Source of the DNA: Chloroflexota bacterium
GTDB taxonomy: Bacteria; Chloroflexota; Dehalococcoidia; JACQGW01
Direction: 5' to 3'
DNA length: 13,855 nucleotides
NCBI GenBank assembly: GCA_016199325.1
Contig: JACQGW010000215.1
Coordinates: 1 to 13,855 of the forward strand
The translations under genes were made by a program, and so were the position numbers. Of the stretch, positions 8,701 through 13,758 are shown piece after piece; the first letter of the stretch is position 1, and each line of letters starts with the position of its first letter. The notes under the pieces are model-generated. The model saw nothing but the letters and a program-made list of their open reading frames with translations. It was not told where the DNA came from and did no database searches.

Positions 8701-9130
8701 GCAGATCGACGCGGCGCTGGCCGACCGGCCCGAGGAGAAGGTGCTCGTCTTCGCCTGCAACTGGTGCTCCTACGCCGGCGCCGACCAGGCTGGCATCGAG
8801 AAGATCCAGTACCCGCCGGTGGCCCGCATCATTCGGAGCATGTGCTCGGGCCGGGTCGAGGAGGACTTCATCGCCCGCGCCTTCGAGCGCGGCGCCGGCG
8901 CCGTTCTCCTGACCGGCTGCCACCTGGGCGACTGCCACTACATCAACGCCAACAACTGGACGGTGCGGCGCTTCGAGATGTGGCGCGAGAAGTTCGCCCG
9001 GCAGGGCATCGCGCCCGAGCGGCTCCAGCTCCACTGGGTCTCTGCGGCCGAGGGCAAGCAGTTCGCGGCAAAGGTCCGCGAGATGGCCGAGGTGGTCGCA
9101 CGGCACTCGCCAGCCCTCGCGCTGGTTTGA
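5708..9130 (+). CDS. Tandem HdrA-type flavoprotein fused to ferredoxin and MvhD domains
   Basis: This 1140-residue soluble flavin/FeS protein begins at ATG 5708 with GGAGG (5696-5700) 7 nt upstream. Module I (about 1-450, QmoA/HdrA-like): FAD motif GGGIAG at 20-25, IGGKMAALDKNFPTLDCSIC, a [4Fe-4S] set at C115-C118-C121-C125, further cysteines C172-C175-C179-C183, and the HdrA signature CVGSRD at 263 with CSRFCC. Module II (about 460-930, QmoB/HdrA-like): the HdrA N-terminal domain (VCRCGSNIAG near 468; CSPKTHEGTFRRT at 528), a second FAD motif at 607-612 and CVGSRN at 746. Two [4Fe-4S] ferredoxin motifs follow (C937-C947 and C971-C981), then an MvhD/FlpD domain (about 1012-1128; CNWC 1017-1020, C1046, CHLGDC 1071-1076). 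HdrA proteins are FAD electron-bifurcating hubs and MvhD shuttles electrons to a partner. Here it probably links Kor and its partners to HdrCB and Etf. Which FAD bifurcates cannot be told. Confidence 0.9.
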   Translation: MSLPPSKNGTPPRGTVLIVGGGIAGVQAALDLAEAGARVVLVERSPSIGGKMAALDKNFPTLDCSICIEAPKLSEVAEHRNIEVLANAEVETVAGVAGAFRVTIRQRPRLVTEECTRCDDCVRACPVVVPNEFDAAMAPRKAIYTPFPQAVPGAYMVDLEHCLNEPPNYLPCGRCVDACVPKCIDFNDFRERRHEREVASIIVSTGFDLIDATAIREYGYGRHPDVLTSFELERLLTSAGPTGGEIVKPSNGHHPERVLLVLCVGSRDRRYYRYCSRFCCMYSIKHAFQAADHGVKHVTVMYMDIRAFGKGFDAFYQRTEAEGVEFVRGRPARVTPVAGSDGDVLRVRYEDTDRGIVQTADFDMVVLATAVRPPDGLADLAQRLGVELDPDGFVQSVEDRGGLLQTTRPGIYVAGCASGPKDIPDSVAEAGAAAAAALTHVRGRGWPEDPAAAPIPADGEARVGVFVCRCGSNIAGTVDTGSVADYAACLPNVVHAEQTMFACAGNTQLAIGSTIVQKQINRLVVAACSPKTHEGTFRRTASRAGLNPYLLEMSNLRNHDSWVHKEDRSAATHKALDMVRMAVDKSRLLRPLQGREQPVKQAAIVVGGGIAGLTAAANLAEQGIETHLIERKQQPGGLLRRLHRLAPAGVEARSLVDDRIRAALAAGVHLHLGTEIEVISGHIGHYSARLTNGEEIVAGAVVMATGVEPYVPTEFGYGRDPRVITNLDLEAQHGETAAERVTFVACVGSRNGERGCSRYCCASMIQQALALRRQGKRVRVLYRDIRTFSRHAEEMYEEAMRAGVQFFRYDPDATPEQAVEYGDGVVTFRDELLGYPVALPTDLLVLVAGLTPGVENVSQQLKVAHSEDGFLLEKHPKLGPAEAGSPGIYLAGACQAPKDVRESVAQALAAAAKASALLARDTITKEPITGQIDADACSGCGICVETCPFGAIELVKGSRKVKTAGIVEAACEGCGTCAAACEFDAITMPYFTDSQIMAQIDAALADRPEEKVLVFACNWCSYAGADQAGIEKIQYPPVARIIRSMCSGRVEEDFIARAFERGAGAVLLTGCHLGDCHYINANNWTVRRFEMWREKFARQGIAPERLQLHWVSAAEGKQFAAKVREMAEVVARHSPALALV

Positions 9131-9142
9131 GGGCAATGGGTG

Positions 9143-9170
9143 GCTGTCAACGGATTGCTGTCAACGGATT
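9143..9170. repeat. Tandem 14-bp repeat
   Basis: GCTGTCAACGGATT occurs twice head to tail (9143-9156 and 9157-9170), followed by a third partial AACGGATT at 9176. It lies just after the stop of the HdrA-type gene and shows no hairpin. Confidence 0.8.
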
Positions 9171-9227
9171 TTGGGAACGGATTACACGGATGGCCGCGGG
9201 GCCGGGCGCTGGTTACGGGGGGATGCG

Positions 9228-9431
9228 ATGCCGAAGTGGGAGTACGCGCGGCTCCAATACCAACACTACGCCGAACTAGGCAGTGAAGACATCAGCATGA
9301 CTTTCAGTAATGGTAGTGAGTGGGGGCCAACCGAACTTGACGACTTCTGGAAGATCGTGCGTCGCCTGGGAGACGAGGGTTGGGAGTTGGCAAGCCACAC
9401 GGGCGAGAATTGGTACCAGCAGCAGCTCTGA
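9228..9431 (+). CDS. Small DUF4177-like protein
   Basis: The gene encodes 67 residues. ATG 9228 has a run of G (9217-9222) about 5 nt upstream; an in-frame ATG at 9171 would add repeat-derived residues. The protein begins PKWEYARLQ and has the later core FWKIVRRLGDEGWELASHT. The WEY...LxxLGxEGWELV layout is that of the DUF4177 family of small bacterial proteins of unknown function. The middle insertion (SEDISMTFSNGSEWGPTELD) is longer than usual. There are no cysteines or membrane segments. It sits between the HdrA-type gene and the repeat island, so it is either an unrelated insertion or a small accessory of the redox locus. It is short, so moderate confidence. Confidence 0.55.
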   Translation: MPKWEYARLQYQHYAELGSEDISMTFSNGSEWGPTELDDFWKIVRRLGDEGWELASHTGENWYQQQL

Positions 9432-9640
9432 TTCAAGCGCTGCGTGTCGTGATCTGAGATGAGCATGGGACTGATGAGGCCAGGATCGGGTGGAGCGGAA
9501 GACGGCGCACCTGTGGGGATTGACTATCAAGGCGAGTGTTCCTTGCATCGCCGGGGAAGCGCAATTACGTGCGCACTACGAACGACTGCGCTGGTTCCTT
9601 GTATGCACTTGTGGAGTTTGACGAACGACTCGGATAGACC

Positions 9641-9800
9641 GGGGAGGGCAACCACGGAGGGTTGCCCCTACGACGTCGCCAACCCCTCCGTAGGGGCGAT
9701 CCCTCCGTGGTCGCCCCCGTCTCCCGGGTCGGGGAGAGCAACCACGGGAGGTTGCCCCTGCGACGTCGCCAACCCCTCCGTAGGGGCGATCCCTCCCTGG
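9641..9800. repeat. Two 70-bp direct repeats with internal nested palindromes
   Basis: 9641-9710 and 9731-9800 differ at about five positions. Each holds nested inverted repeats. In copy 1, ACCACGGAGGG (9651-9661) pairs with CCCTCCGTGGT (9701-9711), and TGCCCCTACG (9663-9672) pairs with CGTAGGGGCG (9679-9688) apart from one wobble. Each copy could form a cruciform or a hairpin in RNA. Confidence 0.85.
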
Positions 9801-9868
9801 CATGTGCTCCAAGTCATTGGGCGAGACGCACCGCGACGCCCATTGCACGAGCGAGAAGACGGGCCGGC

Positions 9869-9910
9869 GCGTCCCCGTCATTCCGAGCCGCGTCCCCGTC
9901 ATTCCGAGCC
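9869..9910. repeat. Tandem 21-bp repeat
   Basis: Two perfect adjacent 21-bp units (9869-9889 and 9890-9910), each containing CCCCGTCATTCCGAGCC. The second unit leads directly into the long inverted repeat arm at 9898, so slippage at the edge of that element probably created the duplication. Confidence 0.85.
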
Positions 9911-10061
9911 GCAGCGAGGAATCTCCTCGTCCGTCAGGGATCACGCGGGGCTGGTCCAGCCGACCGGTGAAGCAGGAAGCCCTCGCTCCCTGCAGCCCCA
10001 CGCGCGGCGTCCCGTGGTCCCGCAACCACCGGGGAGATTCCTCGCTGCGGCTCGGAATGAC
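9898..10061. repeat. Inverted repeat with perfect 28-bp arms
   Basis: 9898-9925 begins GTCATTCCGAGCCGCAGCGA and is the exact reverse complement of 10034-10061. The arms are 108 nt apart. It belongs to the same family as 10272-10352 and 13816-13844. Repeats of this type are widespread in bacterial genomes and resemble non-autonomous hairpin elements. Confidence 0.9.
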
Positions 10062-10271
10062 AGACGGCGGTCCTTTGCACGGACCGGGGCTGGCTCAGAA
10101 GTTGGACGACTTGGCCCCCCGTGGTCGCCGCCGTCTCCCTCCCGGGATCCGATCAATTCGTCAGCTTGCAACATGGCGCCGTTCCCCCGGCGAATTCCAC
10201 GGTACCATCCAGGAAGCGCACTAACTGGTGCATCCGGCAAGTCACTGGCTGATCCTGGCGACTCCCCGTCC

Positions 10272-10352
10272 GTCGTGCTGAGCCGCAGCAAAGCATCTCC
10301 CCGGCCTGAACAGGCAGCGTCCAGGAGATGCCTCGCTGCGGCTCAGCATGAC
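10272..10352. repeat. Inverted repeat with 29-bp arms, 23-nt loop
   Basis: 10272-10300 and 10324-10352 pair at 26 of 29 positions. The core GCTGAGCCGCAGC is shared with the repeat at the window end. Sequence upstream of the left arm (10210-10271) is also similar to 13759-13815, so the element is larger than its hairpin. Confidence 0.85.
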
Positions 10353-10399
10353 AATGCACGCGCCGGCCAATCTCCAACGGATTTGCCGGATGCACCACC

Positions 10400-10445
10400 G
10401 ACGTGCGCACTCCGAACAACGGCGCTGGTTCGTAGTGCGCACGTC
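10400..10445. repeat. GTGCGCAC hairpin, 18-bp arms, 10-nt loop
   Basis: 10400-10417 and 10428-10445 are inverted copies with one mismatch around the loop AACGGCGCTG. GTGCGCACTACGAAC also occurs at 9569-9583, followed by a similar loop sequence (GACTGCGCTGG), and at 2670-2684. The hairpin ends 73 nt before the HdrCB start. Confidence 0.8.
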
Positions 10446-10518
10446 AGTGCGCCGTTCCCCGGCGACTATCAGATCCCTTCGCCAGCCTTCATGAGCGCGC
10501 CGCAACCGGGAGGATAAT

Positions 10519-11769
10519 ATGGTTGGGACAATACGTGGGTCGGCGGTCGATGCTCGATACTCGGTCTCCAGGACATCGGAGGCGCGTCCGCTGCTACTCG
10601 ACGACGCGCTCGCCGAGGAGATCATTCGCATCACCGGCGGCGCGGCGGCCCCGTGCTTTCAGTGCGGGACCTGTACGGCGACCTGCCCCTGGGGGCTCGT
10701 CAGCGGCGAAGGGCTGAGGGTCCGCCAGTTGATGCGGCGGGCGCAGCTCGGGCTGGACGAGTCCAACGGCGCCGTCTGGCTCTGCACGACCTGCGGGGCC
10801 TGCGAGGATCGCTGCCCGCGCGGCGTGCCGATCGCTCGGGTGATGGTCGCGCTCCGCCAGGCCGCCTGGCAGCGACGGCGGGTGCCGGCGGGCCTCAGCT
10901 CGCTGATGTGGGGGATGTACTGGGACGGCAACCCCTGGGGCCGGCCGCCCTCGCAGCGGTCGGAATGGGCCCGGGGCCTCGACGTGCCCGCTTTCGGCGC
11001 CGAGTCCGAGATCCTCTACTACGTCGGCTGCACGGCCTCCTACGACCAGCGGATGCAGAAGGTCGCCCGCGCGCTCGCCGGCATCTTCCGGGCGGCCGGC
11101 GTCGGCTTCGGCACGCTGGGCGACCGCGAGCCGTGCTGCGGCGAGGCGGCGCACAGCCTCGGCCAGGCCGGCTACGTCCAGCAGGTGGTCGCCGCCAACG
11201 AGCGGCTCTTCGCCGAGGTCGGCGTGCGGACGATCGTCGCCATCTCGCCCCACTGCTACGACATGTTCAAGAACCACCACTTCGTCGGTCAGAAGCCGGC
11301 CGGCTGGCGGCCGCTCCACGTCGGCGAGTACCTGGCCGAGCTGATCGCGGCGGGAAGGCTCCGCTTCGAGCAGCCCCTCAACCTGCGGGTGACCTACCAC
11401 GACCCGTGCTACCTGAGCCGCCACAACAGCGTCTGCGAGGCGCCGCGGGAGATCCTGAGGGCGCTGCCCGGCGTCGAGCTGGTCGAGATGGAGGAGAGTC
11501 GGGCCGACACGCTCTGCTGTGGCGGCGGCGGCGGCCGGATGTGGCAGGAGACGGTCGCCGGCCAGCGGTTCTCCGACATTCGGATCGCTCAGGCGCGGGC
11601 GACCGGCGCCGAGGTCCTGGCGACGAGCTGCCCGCACTGCATCGCCTGCCTCGAAGACAGCGCCAAGCTGGCCGAAGCGCCGCTGCGGGTCGTCGACGTC
11701 GCCGAGCTGGTGGCGAGCGCGCTCGGCGTCAGCGCGGCGCGGCCGGCCGCACGGGAGGTGGCACGATGA
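10519..11769 (+). CDS. Fused HdrC-HdrB type iron-sulfur protein
   Basis: The gene encodes 416 residues from ATG 10519, with GGGAGG (10508-10513) 5 nt upstream. The HdrC-like part carries two [4Fe-4S] motifs, C46-C49-C52-C56 and C89-C92-C95-C99. The HdrB-like part has two CCG domains. The second is complete: C297-x35-C333-C334-x36-C371-x2-C374. The first has the same spacing (C171-x34-C206-C207-x35-SPHC246) but its CxxC is SxxC, with Ser at 243. In HdrB, CCG motifs hold the non-cubane [4Fe-4S] clusters that reduce disulfides. There is no membrane segment, unlike HdrE-linked quinone forms such as QmoC. This would be the catalytic or electron-output arm for the HdrA fusion, with etfAB downstream. 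Other CCG proteins (GlpC, LutA, glycolate oxidase FeS subunit) share these motifs, so the substrate is unknown. Confidence 0.88.
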   Translation: MVGTIRGSAVDARYSVSRTSEARPLLLDDALAEEIIRITGGAAAPCFQCGTCTATCPWGLVSGEGLRVRQLMRRAQLGLDESNGAVWLCTTCGACEDRCPRGVPIARVMVALRQAAWQRRRVPAGLSSLMWGMYWDGNPWGRPPSQRSEWARGLDVPAFGAESEILYYVGCTASYDQRMQKVARALAGIFRAAGVGFGTLGDREPCCGEAAHSLGQAGYVQQVVAANERLFAEVGVRTIVAISPHCYDMFKNHHFVGQKPAGWRPLHVGEYLAELIAAGRLRFEQPLNLRVTYHDPCYLSRHNSVCEAPREILRALPGVELVEMEESRADTLCCGGGGGRMWQETVAGQRFSDIRIAQARATGAEVLATSCPHCIACLEDSAKLAEAPLRVVDVAELVASALGVSAARPAAREVAR

Positions 11770-11798
11770 TCACACCCAGCTACATCGCCGCCGCATGA
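11766..11798 (+). pseudogene. Abortive 10-codon copy of the etfA start
   Basis: ATG 11766 has a good Shine-Dalgarno (GGAGGT, 11754-11759) and the ATGA overlap expected of a coupled operon gene. It encodes MITPSYIAAA and stops at the first heptamer. It looks like the original etfA start, left behind by the duplication. A leader-peptide role is possible but unsupported. Confidence 0.6.
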
Positions 11799-11820
11799 CG
11801 CATGACGCATGACGTATGAC
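11793..11820. repeat. Heptamer tandem array (GCATGAC x3 plus GTATGAC)
   Basis: Four 7-bp units run in perfect register at 11793-11820, the last differing by one base. Such heptamer arrays are typical short tandem repeats in intergenic DNA of some bacteria. This one sits exactly between the two copies of the etfA start. Confidence 0.88.
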
Positions 11821-11833
11821 GTGAGGTAGCACG

Positions 11834-12844
11834 ATGATCACGCCCAGCTACACCCCTGCCGAGGCCAGGGGCATCTGGATCTTCCTGGAGCAGGAGGGCG
11901 GCCGACTTGAGGGCGTCTCGCTCGAGCTGCTCGGCCGCGGCCGGCAGCTCGCCGACGAGGCCGGGACCGAGCTCGTCGGCGTCCTGCTCGGCGGCGACGT
12001 CGAGGCGGCCGCGCAGGCGGCGCGGGCAGCCGGTGCCGACCGGGTCCTCGTCGCCGAGCATCCGGCTCTGGGCATCTACACGACCGACGCCTACACGAAG
12101 ATCGTCGGCGAGCTCGTCCTGGAGCGGCGGCCGGACATCCTCCTGATGGGCGCAACGCCGAACGGGCGAGACCTGGCCGGCCGGCTGGCCGTGCGGCTTC
12201 GCACCGGTCTGACGGCCGACTGCACCGGCCTGGAGCTGGAGTCGGGGACCGGGCTCCTGCTGGGGCGCGTCACCGGGTTCGGCGGCGGCGTCGTCGCTCT
12301 CATCAAGTGCGTCCAGCACCGCCCCCAGATGGCGACCGTTCGCCCCGGCATCTTCACGCCGCCGGCGCCGCTGGCGAGCCCGACGGGCGTGGTCGAGCGC
12401 GTGCCGGCGATCCTGGCGCCGAGTGACCTTCAGACGGAGGTCGTCGAGCGCGCCATCCACGAGGGGCTTGATCTCACGAAGGCCGAACGAATCGTCGTCG
12501 GCGGGCGGGGCACGCACGGCGACTTCGGGCTGCTGAACGAGCTGGCCGGGCTGATCGGCGCCGAGGTCGGCGCGACCCGCGTCGCGGTCGACCAGGGCTG
12601 GGTCGAGCGCGAGCGGCAGGTCGGCCAGACGGGCTATGTAACGCACCCGAAGCTGGCGGTCGTCTGCGGCATCTCCGGCGCGATGCACTTCACCGTCGGG
12701 ATCGATGCGGCCGAGTGCGTCATCGCCATCAACACCGACGAAGAGGCGACGATCTTCGACCACGCCGACTACTGCATCGTCGACGACCTCTTCAACGTGC
12801 TGCCGCCGCTCATCAATCGAATACGAGTAATGAGTAATGAGTGA
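11834..12844 (+). CDS. etfA: Electron transfer flavoprotein alpha subunit
   Basis: The gene encodes 336 residues from ATG 11834, with GAGG (11823-11826) 7 nt upstream. The N-terminal domain (GIWIFLEQEGG, VSLELLGRGRQLADEAG, then NGRDLAGRLAVRL at 110-122) is the usual ETF alpha/beta Rossmann-like part. PQMATVRPGIF recalls the clostridial/FixB type of ETF. The FAD domain has VGQTG at 263-267, GISGAMHF at 279-286, VIAINTDEEATIF and ADYCIVDDLFNVLP, so the FAD site looks complete. It forms a heterodimer with EtfB in the cytoplasm and passes electrons between dehydrogenases and acceptors; bifurcating members use NADH, ferredoxin and a second acceptor. The last residues (VMSNE) are encoded by a heptamer repeat, and the stop lies inside the downstream hairpin. 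Confidence 0.93.
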   Translation: MITPSYTPAEARGIWIFLEQEGGRLEGVSLELLGRGRQLADEAGTELVGVLLGGDVEAAAQAARAAGADRVLVAEHPALGIYTTDAYTKIVGELVLERRPDILLMGATPNGRDLAGRLAVRLRTGLTADCTGLELESGTGLLLGRVTGFGGGVVALIKCVQHRPQMATVRPGIFTPPAPLASPTGVVERVPAILAPSDLQTEVVERAIHEGLDLTKAERIVVGGRGTHGDFGLLNELAGLIGAEVGATRVAVDQGWVERERQVGQTGYVTHPKLAVVCGISGAMHFTVGIDAAECVIAINTDEEATIFDHADYCIVDDLFNVLPPLINRIRVMSNE

Positions 12845-12881
12845 TGAGTAGACGACACTCATCACTCATTACTCATTACTC
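12825..12881. repeat. Perfect 25-bp hairpin of GAGTAAT heptamers, etfA-etfB junction
   Basis: 12825-12849 (GAGTAAT, GAGTAAT, GAGTGAT, GAGT) is the exact reverse complement of 12857-12881, with a 7-nt AGACGAC loop. The etfA stop codon (12842-12844) lies inside the left arm and the stem ends 10 nt before the etfB ribosome-binding site. In mRNA it would be a strong stem that could separate or protect the two cistrons. There is no T-tract, so it is not a standard terminator. Confidence 0.9.
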
Positions 12882-12905
12882 ATCACTCGTGAGAGGGTGA
12901 ACACT

Positions 12906-13727
12906 ATGGGTGAGCTGCATTTTGTGGTCTGTCTGAAGGTGGTGCCACGGCCGGAGGAGGTGAAGGTTGACCTTCAGACGCGCACGCTCGACCGGGCGAA
13001 GGCGCGCCAGCAGTTCAACCCGCCCGATCAGAACGCGCTGGAGTTCGCCCTGGCGCTGCGTGAGCGGCACGGCGGCCGGGTCAGCCTGCTCTCGATGGGC
13101 CCACCGTTTTTCGTCGAGTACCTGAAGTTGGCGCTGGCGGTCGGCGCCGATGCCGCCTACCTCCTGAGCGACCGCGCCTTCGGCGGCGCCGACACGCTGG
13201 CAACCTCGTACACGCTGGCGCGCGGCATCACGAGGCTCGGCGGCTGCGACCTCGTCATCTGCGGCGAGGAGTCCTCCGACGGCGCGACGGCGCAGGTGCC
13301 GCCGGGCATCGCCGAATGGCTCGGCGTCGCCCAAATCACCTACGCCTCCGACCTGGAGATCCTGCCGGAGCGCCGCCGCGTCAAGGCCCGCCGCGAGCTA
13401 AAGGGCGGCCACGAGGTCATCACCGTGCCGCTGCCGGCGGTCGTCTCGGTGCAGGTGGGCTCGAACGAGCCCCGCTTCGTCGACTTCGAGCGCCTCCGCC
13501 GCGACCGCCTGGACGTCACCATCTGGAGCGCCGCCGACCTCGACGTCGATCCCGAGATCGTCGGGCTGAAAGGCTCGCCGACCGTCGTCGCCGGGGTCGA
13601 CCGCTCCGGCTCGGCCGAGCGCAAGCGCCAGTTCCTGGCCGGCACGCCTGAGGAGAAGGCGCAGGCGCTGTTCGAGCAGATCGCGGCCTATCTGTCGCGG
13701 CCGGGGCACAATGGCAGCAGCACATAG
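12906..13727 (+). CDS. etfB: Electron transfer flavoprotein beta subunit
   Basis: The gene encodes 273 residues. ATG 12906 has GAGAGGG (12891-12897) 8 nt upstream and is preferred over GTG 12897. Features of EtfB: VVCLKVVPRPEEVKVD at the N-terminus, NPPDQNALEFALAL, LLSMGPP, SDRAFGGADTLATSYTLA and a central DGATAQVPP (residues 125-133). The last corresponds to the DGxTAQVxP type loop of bifurcating-class EtfB, which binds FAD where ordinary ETFs bind AMP (family knowledge recalled, not tested). LPAVVSVQVGSNEPRF is a usual C-terminal segment. It pairs with EtfA; beta after alpha is the less common order, since many operons run etfB-etfA. It is the last gene in the window. Confidence 0.92.
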   Translation: MGELHFVVCLKVVPRPEEVKVDLQTRTLDRAKARQQFNPPDQNALEFALALRERHGGRVSLLSMGPPFFVEYLKLALAVGADAAYLLSDRAFGGADTLATSYTLARGITRLGGCDLVICGEESSDGATAQVPPGIAEWLGVAQITYASDLEILPERRRVKARRELKGGHEVITVPLPAVVSVQVGSNEPRFVDFERLRRDRLDVTIWSAADLDVDPEIVGLKGSPTVVAGVDRSGSAERKRQFLAGTPEEKAQALFEQIAAYLSRPGHNGSST

Positions 13728-13758
13728 CGATTTTCCAGTCCCGAACACCGGGCAAGGG

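Larger units (their letters stand above)
9432..10518. other. Repeat island between the two halves of the redox locus
   Basis: About 1.1 kb with no credible gene. A 352-codon open frame spans it (9459-10517), but it translates repeat units, has no Shine-Dalgarno and has no recognisable domain. The stretch is made of at least four repeat types, listed separately: a 70-bp duplication, a 21-bp tandem repeat, two long inverted repeats of the GTCATxCxGAGCCGCAGCG family, and a GTGCGCAC hairpin. I see no convincing promoter for the downstream gene. Confidence 0.65.
11751..11852. repeat. 34-bp duplication of the etfA translation start
   Basis: 11751-11784 and 11819-11852 match at 31 of 34 positions. 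Both copies hold GAGGT, GCACGATGATCAC and the first codons of EtfA (MITPSY). Copy 1 overlaps the HdrCB stop as ATGA (11766-11769) but runs only to MITPSYIAAA and a TGA at 11796-11798. Copy 2 leads into full-length EtfA. Between them lies the heptamer array. Confidence 0.9.

Noticed and set aside
7463..9136. 557-codon open frame on the minus strand
   Set aside because: Exactly antisense to the HdrA-type gene, with low-complexity Ala/Gly/Arg/Asp content typical of a high-GC shadow frame; no domain or ribosome-binding site.
9641..9800. Possible CRISPR array
   Set aside because: Only two long imperfect copies whose interior is itself palindromic; no short regular repeat-spacer pattern and no cas genes.
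9459..10517. 352-codon plus-strand open frame
   Set aside because: Its translation consists of repeated segments (ATTEGCPYDVANPSVGAIPP and a near copy) produced by the DNA repeats; no ribosome-binding site or domain.
10511..10521. GATAATAT as a -10 promoter element for hdrCB
   Set aside because: It overlaps the ribosome-binding site and start codon, so transcription would start inside the gene; no matching -35 seen.
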